64,000 bases of DNA from Thermocaproicibacter melissae (GTDB lineage: Bacteria; Bacillota; Clostridia; Oscillospirales; Acutalibacteraceae). The DNA lies in the NCBI RefSeq assembly GCF_024498295.1, contig NZ_CP101827.1, positions 1,430,001 to 1,494,000 on the forward strand, given 5' to 3'. Of this stretch, positions 1-9,317 are shown in pieces (positions within the stretch are counted from its first letter, which is position 1; each line of letters starts with the position of its first letter). The translations under genes were made by a program, and so were the position numbers. The notes under the pieces were generated by a model. That model saw only the letters and a list, made by a program, of their open reading frames with translations. It made no database searches and was not told the origin of the DNA.

Positions 1-368
1 AGGAGCGGGTTGATGAGCAGCAAAACAACTGCACAAAGGCAATCGTTCAGATGCACCCATTCCCCTCGGCAAGTCTCCATAATGAATTCGTCAATATACT
101 CAATGGAGGCGTCGCTGAAATGTTTTTTTGAAAGCCCGGTTTTTCCAATATGCTGAGGCAGTCTGTCTTTCCAAAGCTGGATTTTGAGATTCTCTCGATA
201 CCAACGGCCGCCTTGTTCCCATGGGCGGGCTACATAGCGTCCTTTTGAAGCGTCAAACGTAGCTGTTGGCAATTTTATGCATAAAATGAAAAAGAGAATG
301 TGCCAAACGGCCACAATCACAAGGTTCCATAACAGCATATCGAGGAATGATGAATTCTTCGGCAACAC
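1..368 (-). CDS. CrtO-like membrane acyltransferase, 3' part missing
   Basis: This frame is open to the window edge and runs off it, giving about 122 residues. A hydrophobic N-terminal segment (WNLVIVAVWHILFFILC) is followed by KLPTATF and a basic/aromatic block containing ARPWEQGGRWY and LQIQ-like KIQLWKDRLPQ. This order resembles the small glycosyl-4,4'-diaponeurosporenoate acyltransferase (CrtO) family, which acylates a carotenoid glycoside at the membrane; that role is inferred from family likeness only. The GTG at 368 is preferred because a GGGGAAG box lies about 6 nt upstream; the GTG at 374 would touch that box, and a TTG at 365 is also possible. No carotenoid genes are visible nearby, so the substrate is open. 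Confidence 0.5.
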   Translation of the reverse strand, partial: MLPKNSSFLDMLLWNLVIVAVWHILFFILCIKLPTATFDASKGRYVARPWEQGGRWYRENLKIQLWKDRLPQHIGKTGLSKKHFSDASIEYIDEFIMETCRGEWVHLNDCLCAVVLLLINPL

Positions 369-814
369 TCTCACTTCCCCTTCAACGTATCGCCGGAGCG
401 GTCATGCATATTACTGCAAATACATTCTTACACTCTAAATATTACATCTTTTTCTTTTTGTGTGCAAGAGTCGGTAAATAAAATTAGTTTGTCCAATCTA
501 ACGCAAAATATGACAAATCTTCAAAGCATCCTCTACCGTGGCAAATTAGCCGATGTTGTAAAAATGATAATCAGCCATTAGGGCAATATGTTCCTGCAAC
601 AGAGAACAGATTTCTTGCATAAAATATTGGAATATGGCGCTTCTTTGCAGAGTTTACTCACGTATTTTCAGGTTTTATCGAATCGGATGCGAAGATAACG
701 CAAGCATACTTTGCATAATTTGTTGGCATGTAATGCATGTTTGTGGATGAAATATAGAAATTGAGGTTGAAAACTCCTATTTTTGCAATGTTTTGCTCAA
801 TTCATGCAATTGCC
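369..814. other. AT-rich intergenic stretch, no gene seen
   Basis: About 450 bases between the divergent acyltransferase-like gene and the glnN promoter. No reading frame with a ribosome binding site, no RNA gene and no convincing palindrome was recognised. It presumably holds the promoter of the leftward gene. Confidence 0.5.
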
Positions 815-843
815 TTGACTTTTTTACAACATTCTCCTATAAT
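815..843 (+). promoter_or_regulatory. glnN promoter
   Basis: TTGACT at 815-820, a 17-bp spacer and a perfect TATAAT at 838-843. Transcription would start near 850, just before the antiterminator/terminator pair. Confidence 0.8.
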
Positions 844-850
844 GAACACA

Positions 851-909
851 TTACAGCAAAGATGTTGTAAGGCAATTTTGTTCTGCCTTCAGCATCTTTT
901 TTTGTTTTT
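851..909 (+). promoter_or_regulatory. glnN leader: hexaloop antiterminator overlapping a terminator
   Basis: Two mutually exclusive RNA structures can be drawn. The first pairs 851-857 (TTACAGC) with 864-870 (GTTGTAA) and leaves a six-base loop AAAGAT, with A at position 1 and G at position 4, as in RNA targets of ANTAR proteins. The second pairs 858-874 with 884-899, about 16 pairs with one bulge, followed by a T-rich run at 897-909, a textbook intrinsic terminator. Forming the first blocks the second. The first of the two hairpins usual in ANTAR targets has no room if transcription starts at 850. ANTAR control is inference; the terminator is clear. Confidence 0.65.
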
Positions 910-944
910 GAATTGTTCTCAATCTTGCTAGGGAGTGATTTTCG

Positions 945-3032
945 TTGAGCAATGTTCCAAAAATGTTTGGCAGCTTGGTTTTTAACGATACCGTCATGCA
1001 GGAGCGGCTTCCGAAAGAAATTTATTTGGCCCTGAAAGAGACACGAGAGTGCGGCAAGCCGCTTGAGCCGAAGGTTGCAGACGTAGTTGCCAACGCGATG
1101 AAAGAATGGGCACTGGAAAAAGGTGCAACGCACTTTACACATTGGTTCCAGCCCATGACCGGAATCACTGCCGAAAAGCATGACAGTTTCATTTCCCCCA
1201 TTTCCGGCGGAAAAGTGCTGATGGAATTCTCTGGGAAAGAGTTGATTAAAGGGGAACCGGACGCTTCCAGCTTTCCTTCGGGCGGCCTTCGTGCAACCTT
1301 TGAAGCACGCGGCTACACAGCTTGGGACCCAACGAGCGACGCATTCATCAAAGGAAACTCACTCTGCATTCCAACGGCGTTTTGCTCCTACGGCGGTGAA
1401 GCTCTGGATAAAAAGACTCCCCTTCTTCGCTCCATGGATGCCATTAACAAACAGGCTCTCCGCATTTTGAGACTTTTCGGAAACACAACCGCCAAACGCG
1501 TCATTACAACCGTTGGGCCGGAACAGGAATATTTCCTCATTGATAAATCCATGTATGAAAAACGCAAGGACCTTGTCTACACCGGCCGCACTTTGTTCGG
1601 TGCAAAACCGCCGAAGGGGCAGGAGATGGAGGACCATTACTTCGGTGTCATCAAGCCTCGCGTAGCTGCTTTCATGGCGGAACTGGACGAGGAGCTCTGG
1701 AAGCTAGGCATCCTCGCCAAGACGGAACACAACGAAGCTGCCCCTTCTCAGCATGAACTCGCTCCGCTTTACACAACCAGCAACATTGCCACCGACCACA
1801 ACCAGCTCATCATGGAAATCATGAAGAAGGTCGCGAACCGCCATAACCTGACATGCCTTCTGCATGAGAAGCCGTTCGAGGGCATTAACGGCAGCGGTAA
1901 ACACAACAACTGGAGCCTTTCGACCGATACCGGTGAAAACCTGCTGGAACCCGGCGATTCTCCTCGCCAGAATGCGCAGTTCCTTCTTTTCCTTTGCGCT
2001 ATCATTAAAGCAGTTGACGAGCATCAGGACCTGCTGCGCATTTCTGTGGCAAGCGCCGGAAATGACCACCGCCTCGGTGCAGATGAAGCGCCTCCGGCCA
2101 TCATTTCCATCTTCCTCGGCGATGAGCTGACCGAAATTCTCAAGTCGATTGAAGACGGCACTCCCTACGAGCAAAAAGATAAGGTCTTTATGGAAATCGG
2201 AACGGATATTCTCCCTCGTTTCCCGAAAGACACAACCGACCGCAACCGCACTTCTCCGTTTGCCTTCACAGGCAACAAGTTTGAGTTCCGCAGCGTCGGC
2301 TCCACTGCCTCGATCGCCTGCCCGAACATGATGCTGAACACCATTGTTGCCGATGTGCTGGAGGAGTTTGCCGACAGGCTGGAAAAGGCAAAGGACTTCA
2401 AGTCTGAGCTAAATAAGGTTATCAAAGAGACCATTCACAACCATAAGCGCATTATCTTTAACGGAAACAACTATTCTCCGGAATGGGTGGCAGAAGCCGA
2501 AAGACGCGGCTTGCTGAACCTTCGCAGCACGGTTGATGCTCTGCCGTACTACATAAAAGAAGAAAACGTGAAACTTCTGAGTAAGCATCACGTCCTCTCC
2601 AAAACCGAAATCTACGCCCGATATGACATTGAGCTTGAGAATTACTACAAGCAGATTCACATTGAAGCGCTCACCATGCTTGACATGATTAAGAAAGATA
2701 TTCTCCCGGCTACCGCGGCCTATGAAAAAGATCTGGCGGAAACGATTTGCCGAAAGAAGGAAATCGGCATCAGTGCTGGCTTTGAAGAAGATCTGCTCAA
2801 GAAGCTCTCCAGCTATTCGGAAAAGCTCTACGACGAAGCCGAAAAGCTCGAAAGCGACGTGGAAAATGCTCCGGCGAACGCCACAACGTACGATTTGGCG
2901 TATTACTACCGCAACACTGTTTTTGAACAGATGGAAGCCACCCGGAAGCCCGCCGACCTTATTGAATCTCTTGTCGGCTCCAAATACTGGCCGTATCCGA
3001 CTTACGGTGATCTGCTTTTCAGCGTAATTTAA
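945..3032 (+). CDS. glnN: type III glutamine synthetase
   Basis: Makes glutamine from glutamate, ammonia and ATP in the cytoplasm. The 695 residues match the GSIII (GlnN) class, which is much longer than GlnA. Visible active-site blocks are [10 protein letters not shown] near residue 190 (metal-binding Glu), [12 protein letters not shown] near 265, the NGSGKHNNW loop near 313, [13 protein letters not shown] near 370 and [12 protein letters not shown] near 440. The start is TTG with GGGAGTG about 9 nt upstream; the first ATG (residue 7) has no such box. It is monocistronic, closed by a strong terminator at 3072, and led by an antitermination-type leader, so expression probably follows nitrogen supply. 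Confidence 0.95.
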   Translation: MSNVPKMFGSLVFNDTVMQERLPKEIYLALKETRECGKPLEPKVADVVANAMKEWALEKGATHFTHWFQPMTGITAEKHDSFISPISGGKVLMEFSGKELIKGEPDASSFPSGGLRATFEARGYTAWDPTSDAFIKGNSLCIPTAFCSYGGEALDKKTPLLRSMDAINKQALRILRLFGNTTAKRVITTVGPEQEYFLIDKSMYEKRKDLVYTGRTLFGAKPPKGQEMEDHYFGVIKPRVAAFMAELDEELWKLGILAKTEHNEAAPSQHELAPLYTTSNIATDHNQLIMEIMKKVANRHNLTCLLHEKPFEGINGSGKHNNWSLSTDTGENLLEPGDSPRQNAQFLLFLCAIIKAVDEHQDLLRISVASAGNDHRLGADEAPPAIISIFLGDELTEILKSIEDGTPYEQKDKVFMEIGTDILPRFPKDTTDRNRTSPFAFTGNKFEFRSVGSTASIACPNMMLNTIVADVLEEFADRLEKAKDFKSELNKVIKETIHNHKRIIFNGNNYSPEWVAEAERRGLLNLRSTVDALPYYIKEENVKLLSKHHVLSKTEIYARYDIELENYYKQIHIEALTMLDMIKKDILPATAAYEKDLAETICRKKEIGISAGFEEDLLKKLSSYSEKLYDEAEKLESDVENAPANATTYDLAYYYRNTVFEQMEATRKPADLIESLVGSKYWPYPTYGDLLFSVI

Positions 3033-3071
3033 ACTTGATTGCTTCTTAATCCATTACTATTTCTTCCTATA

Positions 3072-3106
3072 AAAAGGCGCCCGCATTGCGGGCGCCTTTT
3101 CTTTAT
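3072..3106 (+). terminator. intrinsic terminator of glnN
   Basis: GGCGCCCGC, loop ATT, GCGGGCGCC, flanked by A-run and T-run. The same hairpin occurs again at 16586. Confidence 0.9.
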
Positions 3107-3169
3107 TCCTCTATTTATTTCTGGCCGATTTCAAACTGATTCAAGCGGTGGCCGCTAAGTTGCAGATGA

Positions 3170-3199
3170 TTCGATAATTATGCATTCGATTTTTCGATA
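3170..3199 (+). promoter_or_regulatory. candidate LacI-family operator upstream of pulA
   Basis: Contains TTCGATAAT and ATTCGATTTTTCGATA. The paired TCGA cores resemble sites before malE, glgP and the lacI-type gene. A further TTTCGAAATTACG lies just after the -10 box, at about 3345-3357. Confidence 0.45.
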
Positions 3200-3306
3200 C
3201 TTTTAATTCCAAATTTGTGCAATATAGGAACGATTACAGAAATATTCAGCCAACATTTATGCAATTAATAGAACACTTCCAAGATAATTCAAGAAAAAGC
3301 CAATTA

Positions 3307-3335
3307 TTGACACAACATATTTCGTGTATTAAAAT
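3307..3335 (+). promoter_or_regulatory. pulA promoter
   Basis: TTGACA at 3307-3312, 17-bp spacer, TAAAAT at 3330-3335. Confidence 0.7.
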
Positions 3336-3367
3336 GAAAATATGTTTCGAAATTACGTAATTCAATC

Positions 3368-5362
3368 GTGAAAGAAGCTGGTGGGTTGAGTAATTTCTAT
3401 TTTCAAAATGACCCAGTAAAGTTGTCAGCCATCTATAATTCACCTGACTTTGAAAAGAACTATTACTATTCCGGAGAACTCGGAGCCATTTATACCCCGC
3501 AAGCCACCACATTCCGCGTGTGGGCACCTCTTGCAGACGACGTCTCGCTTTGTCTTTATACGCAGGGTTCCGGCGGAAATGTCATTCAAAAACACACTTT
3601 GCATCAGACCGGCCGTGGCGTATGGGAATTGGAACTGCCCGGTGATTATGAGGGCATTTATTATACATATGAAATATCAAATTTCGGAGTCTCCACAGAA
3701 ACAGCCGACCCTTATGCGAAAGCCGCGGGAGTCAACGGCAGGCGAAGCATGGTTGTAGACCTTTCCAAGACCAATCCTCCGGGTTGGGAAAACGATATGG
3801 TTCAAAGGCCGGAACATCAAACCGACGCCATTGTCTGGGAAGTTCATGTCGGAGACTTTTCCAATGACCCGAACTGCGGTGTACGTAAGGAGTGGCGCGG
3901 AAAATATCTGGCGTTTACGGAAACGGACACCACACTTCCGGATGGCAAAACGCCAACCTGCCTGAATTATCTGAAAAAACTCGGTATCACCCATGTTCAG
4001 CTCATGCCGGTATACGATTACGGCAGCGTCGACGAGTCACAGCCTGGCAAGGCGTTTAACTGGGGATATGACCCTCTGAATTATAACGTTCCGGAGGGTT
4101 CCTATTCCACCGATCCGTTTCATGGCCAAACGCGCATCTTCGAATTCAAAAAGATGATTGCCGCGCTGCACCAGGCCGGCATCGGCGTCGTGATGGACGT
4201 AGTTTACAACCACACTTTTGAAGGCCCCGGCTCCTGGTTTCACCGCACAGTTCCGTATTATTATCACCGCACTACACCAGATGGAAAATTTGCAGACGGT
4301 TCGGCCTGCGGTAACGAAATAGCGAGCGAACGCTGCATGTGCCGAAAATATATCCTTGATTCCGTGCGGTACTGGGCTGAAGAATATCATATCGACGGGT
4401 TTCGCTTCGACCTCATGGGCCTGATCGATGTGGAGACCATGAACTGCATTCGCGATGAACTGGACAAACTCCCTAACGGAAAAAAGATTCTGATGTACGG
4501 CGAACCGTGGTACGCTTCTGCGCCGTCAATGCGAGCGGGTAGCCTGCCCGCCGACAAAGCGCACCTGACATTGCTCCATCCGCGCATCGGAGCATTCTGC
4601 GACAATACCCGCGACGCGATTAAGGGCGATGTCTTTTTCCGGCACAAAAAGGGCTTTGTACAGGGAAATCTGAAATTGGAGAACGACATAAAAGCATCTC
4701 TTCAGGGGTGGACCAGAAGCGACTTTGCCGAACCGATCGCATCGGCGCCGACTCAAATCGTTTCTTATGTTTCGGCACATGATAATTTGACTCTGTGGGA
4801 TAAATTAATCGCTTCCACCAAGCGCGGAAGGATTTATACCGCGTACGATGAAGAAATTGTCTGCCTGAACAAACTCTGTGCCGTGTTGTATCTAATGGCG
4901 CAGGGAATGCCCTTCCTTCAGGCCGGAGAAGAATTTGGCCGCACAAAGCGCGGAATGGACAACAGCTTCCGCGCACCTGCCGAAAGAAACCGCCTAGACT
5001 GGAAAAGAACCCTCGAATTCTCCGATCTTCTGAACTATTACCGCGGATTAATCGAAATCCGTTTGGCCTTTCCAATGCTCCGTGATTCTACCTCACGAGC
5101 GGCAGGCAAAATGAAGTTTGCGGATTCCGTTCCCGGCACGGTTGCATTTACGTTGAGCGATGATAAAGACATCATTCTCGTATGCGTAAACGTACTCTCA
5201 GAGAATGCAGAAATCCAGTTGGAGCCCGATTTGCCGAACGAATGGGACATTCTTGTCGATTCTTCCGGAGCGGGAATCCTACCGTCCGGGAAAATGCGCG
5301 GCGATAAAATTTCGCTGTCGCGTAAATCTGCTGTAATTCTAAAAGCTGCTCTGCAGAAATAG
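3368..5362 (+). CDS. pulA: type I pullulanase (GH13), cytoplasmic
   Basis: Hydrolyses alpha-1,6 branch points of branched maltodextrin or glycogen. An N-terminal CBM48-type beta domain (about 35-130) precedes a GH13 barrel. The type I signature FNWGYDP lies near 230, DVVYNH near 277, GFRFDL with the nucleophile Asp near 346, MYGEPW with the acid/base Glu near 377, and VSAHDN near 468. There is no signal peptide, so it works inside the cell on imported dextrins, fitting the transporter genes next door. The GTG start at 3368 is uncertain: a TTG at 3386 has AGAAG upstream and would shorten the protein by six residues. TCGA-rich candidate operators flank the promoter. Confidence 0.93.
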   Translation: MKEAGGLSNFYFQNDPVKLSAIYNSPDFEKNYYYSGELGAIYTPQATTFRVWAPLADDVSLCLYTQGSGGNVIQKHTLHQTGRGVWELELPGDYEGIYYTYEISNFGVSTETADPYAKAAGVNGRRSMVVDLSKTNPPGWENDMVQRPEHQTDAIVWEVHVGDFSNDPNCGVRKEWRGKYLAFTETDTTLPDGKTPTCLNYLKKLGITHVQLMPVYDYGSVDESQPGKAFNWGYDPLNYNVPEGSYSTDPFHGQTRIFEFKKMIAALHQAGIGVVMDVVYNHTFEGPGSWFHRTVPYYYHRTTPDGKFADGSACGNEIASERCMCRKYILDSVRYWAEEYHIDGFRFDLMGLIDVETMNCIRDELDKLPNGKKILMYGEPWYASAPSMRAGSLPADKAHLTLLHPRIGAFCDNTRDAIKGDVFFRHKKGFVQGNLKLENDIKASLQGWTRSDFAEPIASAPTQIVSYVSAHDNLTLWDKLIASTKRGRIYTAYDEEIVCLNKLCAVLYLMAQGMPFLQAGEEFGRTKRGMDNSFRAPAERNRLDWKRTLEFSDLLNYYRGLIEIRLAFPMLRDSTSRAAGKMKFADSVPGTVAFTLSDDKDIILVCVNVLSENAEIQLEPDLPNEWDILVDSSGAGILPSGKMRGDKISLSRKSAVILKAALQK

Positions 5363-5483
5363 TTTTTCGCAAATTGTTCGAAAAACATCTGTTAAATTCA
5401 AGTTTAACTGCTCATTATAATAGAAATAATCGAAAATGCAAAAAACAATATCCAAATTATTTGGCAATATAATGCAAAACTTA

Positions 5484-5512
5484 TTGACATTACCGAATCG
5501 CAATGCTATACT
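5484..5512 (+). promoter_or_regulatory. malEFG promoter
   Basis: TTGACA at 5484-5489, 17-bp spacer, TATACT at 5507-5512. Transcription would start near 5519. Confidence 0.8.
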
Positions 5513-5525
5513 TGTGAATGTAGCA

Positions 5526-5544
5526 ATCGAAAATATTCGAAAAT
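5526..5544 (+). promoter_or_regulatory. candidate LacI-family operator at malE
   Basis: ATCGAAAATATTCGAAAAT begins just downstream of the expected transcription start, a position suited to repression. A second TTCGAA core follows near 5559. Confidence 0.5.
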
Positions 5545-5599
5545 GTTTTAAGCATTGTTCGAATATTAATGCTTAATGCGAGTTAGGAGGTAGCAATTC

Positions 5600-6895
5600 A
5601 TGAAAGAAAAAGCGTGGAAAAGAGTTTCTGTGGGTTTTTTAGCAGCAGCACTCACCGTTAGCCTAACAGCCTGCAATGGTGGAAGCAGTTCTACTTCCTC
5701 CACGACAACAGAAACTTCACAGGCAGAATCAAGCGCAACAACGTCATCCGATCCGGGTGAACAAGGTGCTAAGCTGACCCTCTGGGGTTCTGGTGACGAC
5801 CAGGCTATGCTGAAAGAAATGGCAGCTGCCTTTGAGAAACTGCATGCAGACAAGAACTACAAGGTTACCGTCAATGTGCAGGATGAAGATAAGGCGCAGG
5901 CAGCCATCCTGAAGGATATCGATGCGGCAGCCGATGTTTTCGACGTACCGCATGACCAGCTCGGTGCCCTGGTAGAAGCAAACGCCTGCTATCCGAACAC
6001 CGTATACGCTGACGAGGTCAAAGCAAACGATGACGCAGGTGCAGTCCAAGCCTCTACATACAAAGGCACGCTTTATGGTTATCCGCGTTCCGTCCAGTCC
6101 ATCTTCCTGTACTACAATAAGAGCGTTCTGAGCAAGGACGACGTCAAAACGATGGAAGGCATGCTGAAGAAAGCGAAAGCAGCCGGTAAGGAAGTCGGCT
6201 GGGATATGGGCAACAACTACGACACTGCTCCTTTCTACTTTGCAAACGGCGTTAAGTTGTTCGGCGACGACGGCACAGACCCGAACGGAAGCACATTCAA
6301 CAGCCCCGAAGCGCTTGCAGTTGCAAAATACATTTCAACGCTGAAGGCTCAGGGCCTGAAGAACATCAATGACGGTGACGTTGTTTCCCTGCTGAAGAAC
6401 GGTTCCGTTGTTGCGCATGCTACCGGCTCTTGGAAATCTCAGGAGTTCATGAAGGCTCTCGGCGACAATTACGCAGTTGCTAAACTTCCGACCATTAACA
6501 TTAATGGCGAAGACAAGCAGATTGTTTCTTTCGCAGGCTATACTCTTTACCTTGTAAACTCTCACACCAAATATCCGCAGGCCGCTATGCAGCTCGCTGC
6601 CTTCCTGACCAATGAAGAGAATCAGATCAAGGCATTCAAAGACAGAAAAGTTGTTCCGGCCAACAAAAAAGCACAAAGCGATCCTTCCGTAACCAGTGAC
6701 GAAACCGTTGCGGCTCAGCTGGATCAGGCAAGGTTCTCCATCCCGATGCCTTCCGTTCCGCAGATGTCGAACTTCTGGTCCGATACCAGCATGGCTTACA
6801 CAAAAGACCTTTTTGAAGGCAAAATCAAGGAAGCCGATATGCAGGCTAAACTGGACGCTTGGAATGATCTGCTCAAATCCAGCATCAAGAGCTAA
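5600..6895 (+). CDS. malE: maltodextrin ABC transporter binding lipoprotein
   Basis: A family 1 solute-binding protein, anchored outside the membrane, that captures maltodextrin for the MalFG permease. The signal peptide ends in a lipobox SLTAC with the lipidated Cys at 25, followed by a Ser/Thr-rich linker to about residue 50 and a mature domain starting KLTLWGSGDD. The AGGAGG box at about 5586 fixes the ATG. The substrate is inferred from pullulanase, glucanotransferase and phosphorylase next to it. A stable hairpin separates it from malF and could keep malE mRNA more abundant than the permease part. Confidence 0.88.
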   Translation: MKEKAWKRVSVGFLAAALTVSLTACNGGSSSTSSTTTETSQAESSATTSSDPGEQGAKLTLWGSGDDQAMLKEMAAAFEKLHADKNYKVTVNVQDEDKAQAAILKDIDAAADVFDVPHDQLGALVEANACYPNTVYADEVKANDDAGAVQASTYKGTLYGYPRSVQSIFLYYNKSVLSKDDVKTMEGMLKKAKAAGKEVGWDMGNNYDTAPFYFANGVKLFGDDGTDPNGSTFNSPEALAVAKYISTLKAQGLKNINDGDVVSLLKNGSVVAHATGSWKSQEFMKALGDNYAVAKLPTININGEDKQIVSFAGYTLYLVNSHTKYPQAAMQLAAFLTNEENQIKAFKDRKVVPANKKAQSDPSVTSDETVAAQLDQARFSIPMPSVPQMSNFWSDTSMAYTKDLFEGKIKEADMQAKLDAWNDLLKSSIKS

Positions 6896-6943
6896 TTGAC
6901 ATAGCCTACGATACAATACTTTCTGAAATACTGACAGATGATT

Positions 6944-6973
6944 GCAGCTAAGTTCCTTCGGGGACTTAGCTGC
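6944..6973 (+). promoter_or_regulatory. intercistronic hairpin with UUCG-type loop
   Basis: GCAGCTAAGTTCC pairs with GGGACTTAGCTGC around a TTCG loop, 13 perfect pairs and no T-run. This suits 3' end protection or segmental stability of the malE message rather than full termination. Confidence 0.7.
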
Positions 6974-7001
6974 AAGCGCTATGAACGCTGGGGTGGTAAT
7001 T

Positions 7002-8375
7002 TTGGAGATAGTCGGCAAAGCAATAAAAATGCAAAATAATACAAAAAAGGCAAAAGTGCCTCTTACTTTTAAAGACAAAGAGGCAGGCTCTTACTTTATC
7101 ATGGGATTTGCAAACTTTGTAAATCACCAAATTGGAAAGGGACTTCTTTTCCTTGGAATCGAGATTGGATACATCATTTTCATGGCACTGAAAGGCGTCA
7201 GCCTGATTCAGGGCCTTTATACGCTCGGCACAAAAAAAGAGGGCTGGGTAACCGTGCCGGGTGAGGCACTCCCTATTCTGCAAAAGGGAGATAACTCCAT
7301 GCTCTTTTTGATTTACGGCGTGGCTGCCGTAGTAATCACCGGGCTGTTTATTTTGATGTACTTTATTAACCTGTCTTCTGCCAGAAAACTGGTCTCTGAC
7401 CGTTTGGAGGGAAAGCGCCCCAATAGCTTTAAACAGGACATCAAATCGTTAGCAGATGAAAGATTCCACGGAACTATGCTGACTCTCCCGGTCCTGGGAA
7501 TTTTGTTTTTTACCGTTTTGCCAATTATCTTCATGATTCTGATTGCGTTTACGAACTACGACAGCAAGCACCAGGTCCCAGGTAATCTGTTCCATTGGGT
7601 TGGGCTGACCAACTTTGCTAACATGCTGGGGGCAAACAAGATTCTTTCCGGTACATTTTTTCATGTGCTTGGATGGACTTTTGTCTGGGCCTTCTTTGCA
7701 ACATTCTCAAACTATTTTCTGGGGATTATCGTTGCACTGATGATCAATAAAAAGGAAATCCGCTTCAAAGGTATGTGGCGCTCCATCCTAGTCACAACAA
7801 TCGCAATTCCCCAATTTATTTCCCTGCTTGTCATGCAGAACATGTTCAACCTGTACGGCCCCATCAATGAGTTTTTGGTTTCCTTGGGTTTTGAGCGGGT
7901 CGATTTTCTGACTAACAATGCCACAAATGCGAGAATCGTCGTTTTGCTTGTCAACCTGTGGGTTGGCATTCCATATACCATGCTTATCACTTCCGGCATT
8001 CTGATGAACATTCCGAACGAATTGTATGAATCCGCAAAAATCGACGGCGCTTCTGCCGTTCAAATCTTTTTCAAAATCACAATGCCGTACGTCTTATTTG
8101 TTACAACGCCTTATCTGATTACCCAGTTTATCGGCAATTTGAACAACTTCAACGTAATTTTCCTTTTGACCGGCGGTGCTCCGACAACAACGGAATATTA
8201 CCAGGCAGGCAAAACAGACCTGCTGGTCACGTGGCTCTACAAATTGACGGTTAACAACTACGAGTATAACCTTGCATCTACCATCGGTATCTTCTGCTTC
8301 ATTATTTCTGCCACCATATCGCTTCTAACGTATCATCAGAGCGCTTCCTATAAGAGTGAGGGAGATTTTCAATGA
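7002..8375 (+). CDS. malF: maltodextrin ABC transporter permease, MalF type
   Basis: Integral membrane subunit of the sugar importer. It has an amphipathic N-terminus, several hydrophobic segments, and the EAA loop near residue 340 (YESAKIDGASAVQIF) that contacts the ATPase. The start is a choice: TTG 7002 has GGGTGGT 5 nt upstream, whereas ATG 7029 has no clear box. Longer readings that begin inside the 6944 hairpin are unlikely. The stop overlaps the malG start (ATGA), indicating translational coupling. No MalK/MsmX-type ATPase gene lies nearby, so a shared ATPase encoded elsewhere is probably used. Confidence 0.88.
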   Translation: MEIVGKAIKMQNNTKKAKVPLTFKDKEAGSYFIMGFANFVNHQIGKGLLFLGIEIGYIIFMALKGVSLIQGLYTLGTKKEGWVTVPGEALPILQKGDNSMLFLIYGVAAVVITGLFILMYFINLSSARKLVSDRLEGKRPNSFKQDIKSLADERFHGTMLTLPVLGILFFTVLPIIFMILIAFTNYDSKHQVPGNLFHWVGLTNFANMLGANKILSGTFFHVLGWTFVWAFFATFSNYFLGIIVALMINKKEIRFKGMWRSILVTTIAIPQFISLLVMQNMFNLYGPINEFLVSLGFERVDFLTNNATNARIVVLLVNLWVGIPYTMLITSGILMNIPNELYESAKIDGASAVQIFFKITMPYVLFVTTPYLITQFIGNLNNFNVIFLLTGGAPTTTEYYQAGKTDLLVTWLYKLTVNNYEYNLASTIGIFCFIISATISLLTYHQSASYKSEGDFQ

Positions 8376-9226
8376 AACATTCGAGCATAAAGGTAAGAAA
8401 AACAATAAGCACTACTTTGATTTACCTGATTCTGATTATTATATCAATCATCTGGCTGATTCCGGTGCTGTGGGTTGTACTCACTTCGTTCCGCCAGGAG
8501 CCAGGTGCCTTTACTTCCAATTTTATTCCGGAACACTGGACTTTGGACAATTACAGAAAACTATGGACCAACACGGTATACCCATTTAAAGATTGGTTTA
8601 TCAATACCTTTTGGGTTGCCTGTGCTTCCTGCGCCATAAGCACATTCTTAACGCTTTCCGTAGCCTACGTTCTTTCCAGGCTGCGCTTTACTTTCCGTAA
8701 GACATATATGAATATTGCCCTGATTCTTGGCATGTTCCCCGGCTTTATGTCAATGATTGCCGTCTACTTCATCTTAAAAGCGGTAGGCTTAACGCAGAAC
8801 CTTTGGGCATTGGTCATTCAGTATTCCGCAAGTGCAGGTCTCGGCTTCTACATAGCGAAAGGTTTCTTCGATACCATTCCCCGTTCTCTGGATGAAGCTG
8901 CGAAAATCGACGGCGCCACAAACGCTCAGATTTTCTATCATATCATCATGCCGAATTCCGGCCCAATTGTTGTTTATACCGCTTTGATGGCTTTCATAGG
9001 TCCATGGAACGACTTTATTTTCGCAAACGTCGTCATGGGCGATAACTACAACAAATGGACCGTAGCAATCGGCTTGTATCAGATGATACAGAAGAATAAC
9101 ATTTACAACAACTTCACACAATTCAACGCCGGCTGTGTCTGCATTGGTGTTCCCATCATGATTCTGTTCTTTATTCTGCAAAGATTCTATGTGGAAGGGA
9201 TCACCGGCGGAGCAGTCAAAGGCTAG
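8372..9226 (+). CDS. malG: maltodextrin ABC transporter permease, MalG type
   Basis: Second permease subunit, 284 residues with about six hydrophobic segments. The EAA loop lies near residue 173 (LDEAAKIDGATNAQIF), followed by the hydrophobic C-terminal helices. Its ATG overlaps the end of malF by four bases and has GAGGGAG upstream. The gene ends about 60 bp before the 33-bp palindrome that probably served as the operon terminator before the insertion element arrived. Confidence 0.9.
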   Translation: MKHSSIKVRKTISTTLIYLILIIISIIWLIPVLWVVLTSFRQEPGAFTSNFIPEHWTLDNYRKLWTNTVYPFKDWFINTFWVACASCAISTFLTLSVAYVLSRLRFTFRKTYMNIALILGMFPGFMSMIAVYFILKAVGLTQNLWALVIQYSASAGLGFYIAKGFFDTIPRSLDEAAKIDGATNAQIFYHIIMPNSGPIVVYTALMAFIGPWNDFIFANVVMGDNYNKWTVAIGLYQMIQKNNIYNNFTQFNAGCVCIGVPIMILFFILQRFYVEGITGGAVKG

Positions 9227-9284
9227 TAAGTGCAACTAATCCGCAAAAAGCCTAAATTACCACCTGAGGCTGATTTTGTTTCAC

Positions 9285-9317
9285 ACGCAGGCACCGTCTT
9301 ATAGACGGTGCCTGCGT
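9285..9317. repeat. 33-bp palindrome, left copy flanking the IS
   Basis: ACGCAGGCACCGTC, loop TTATA, GACGGTGCCTGCGT. An identical copy lies at 10844-10876 on the other side of the element. It reads as the former malG terminator duplicated by the insertion. Confidence 0.85.

Noticed and set aside
6942-7001. An earlier malF start at 6942
   Set aside because: It would begin inside the perfect hairpin and has no ribosome binding site.
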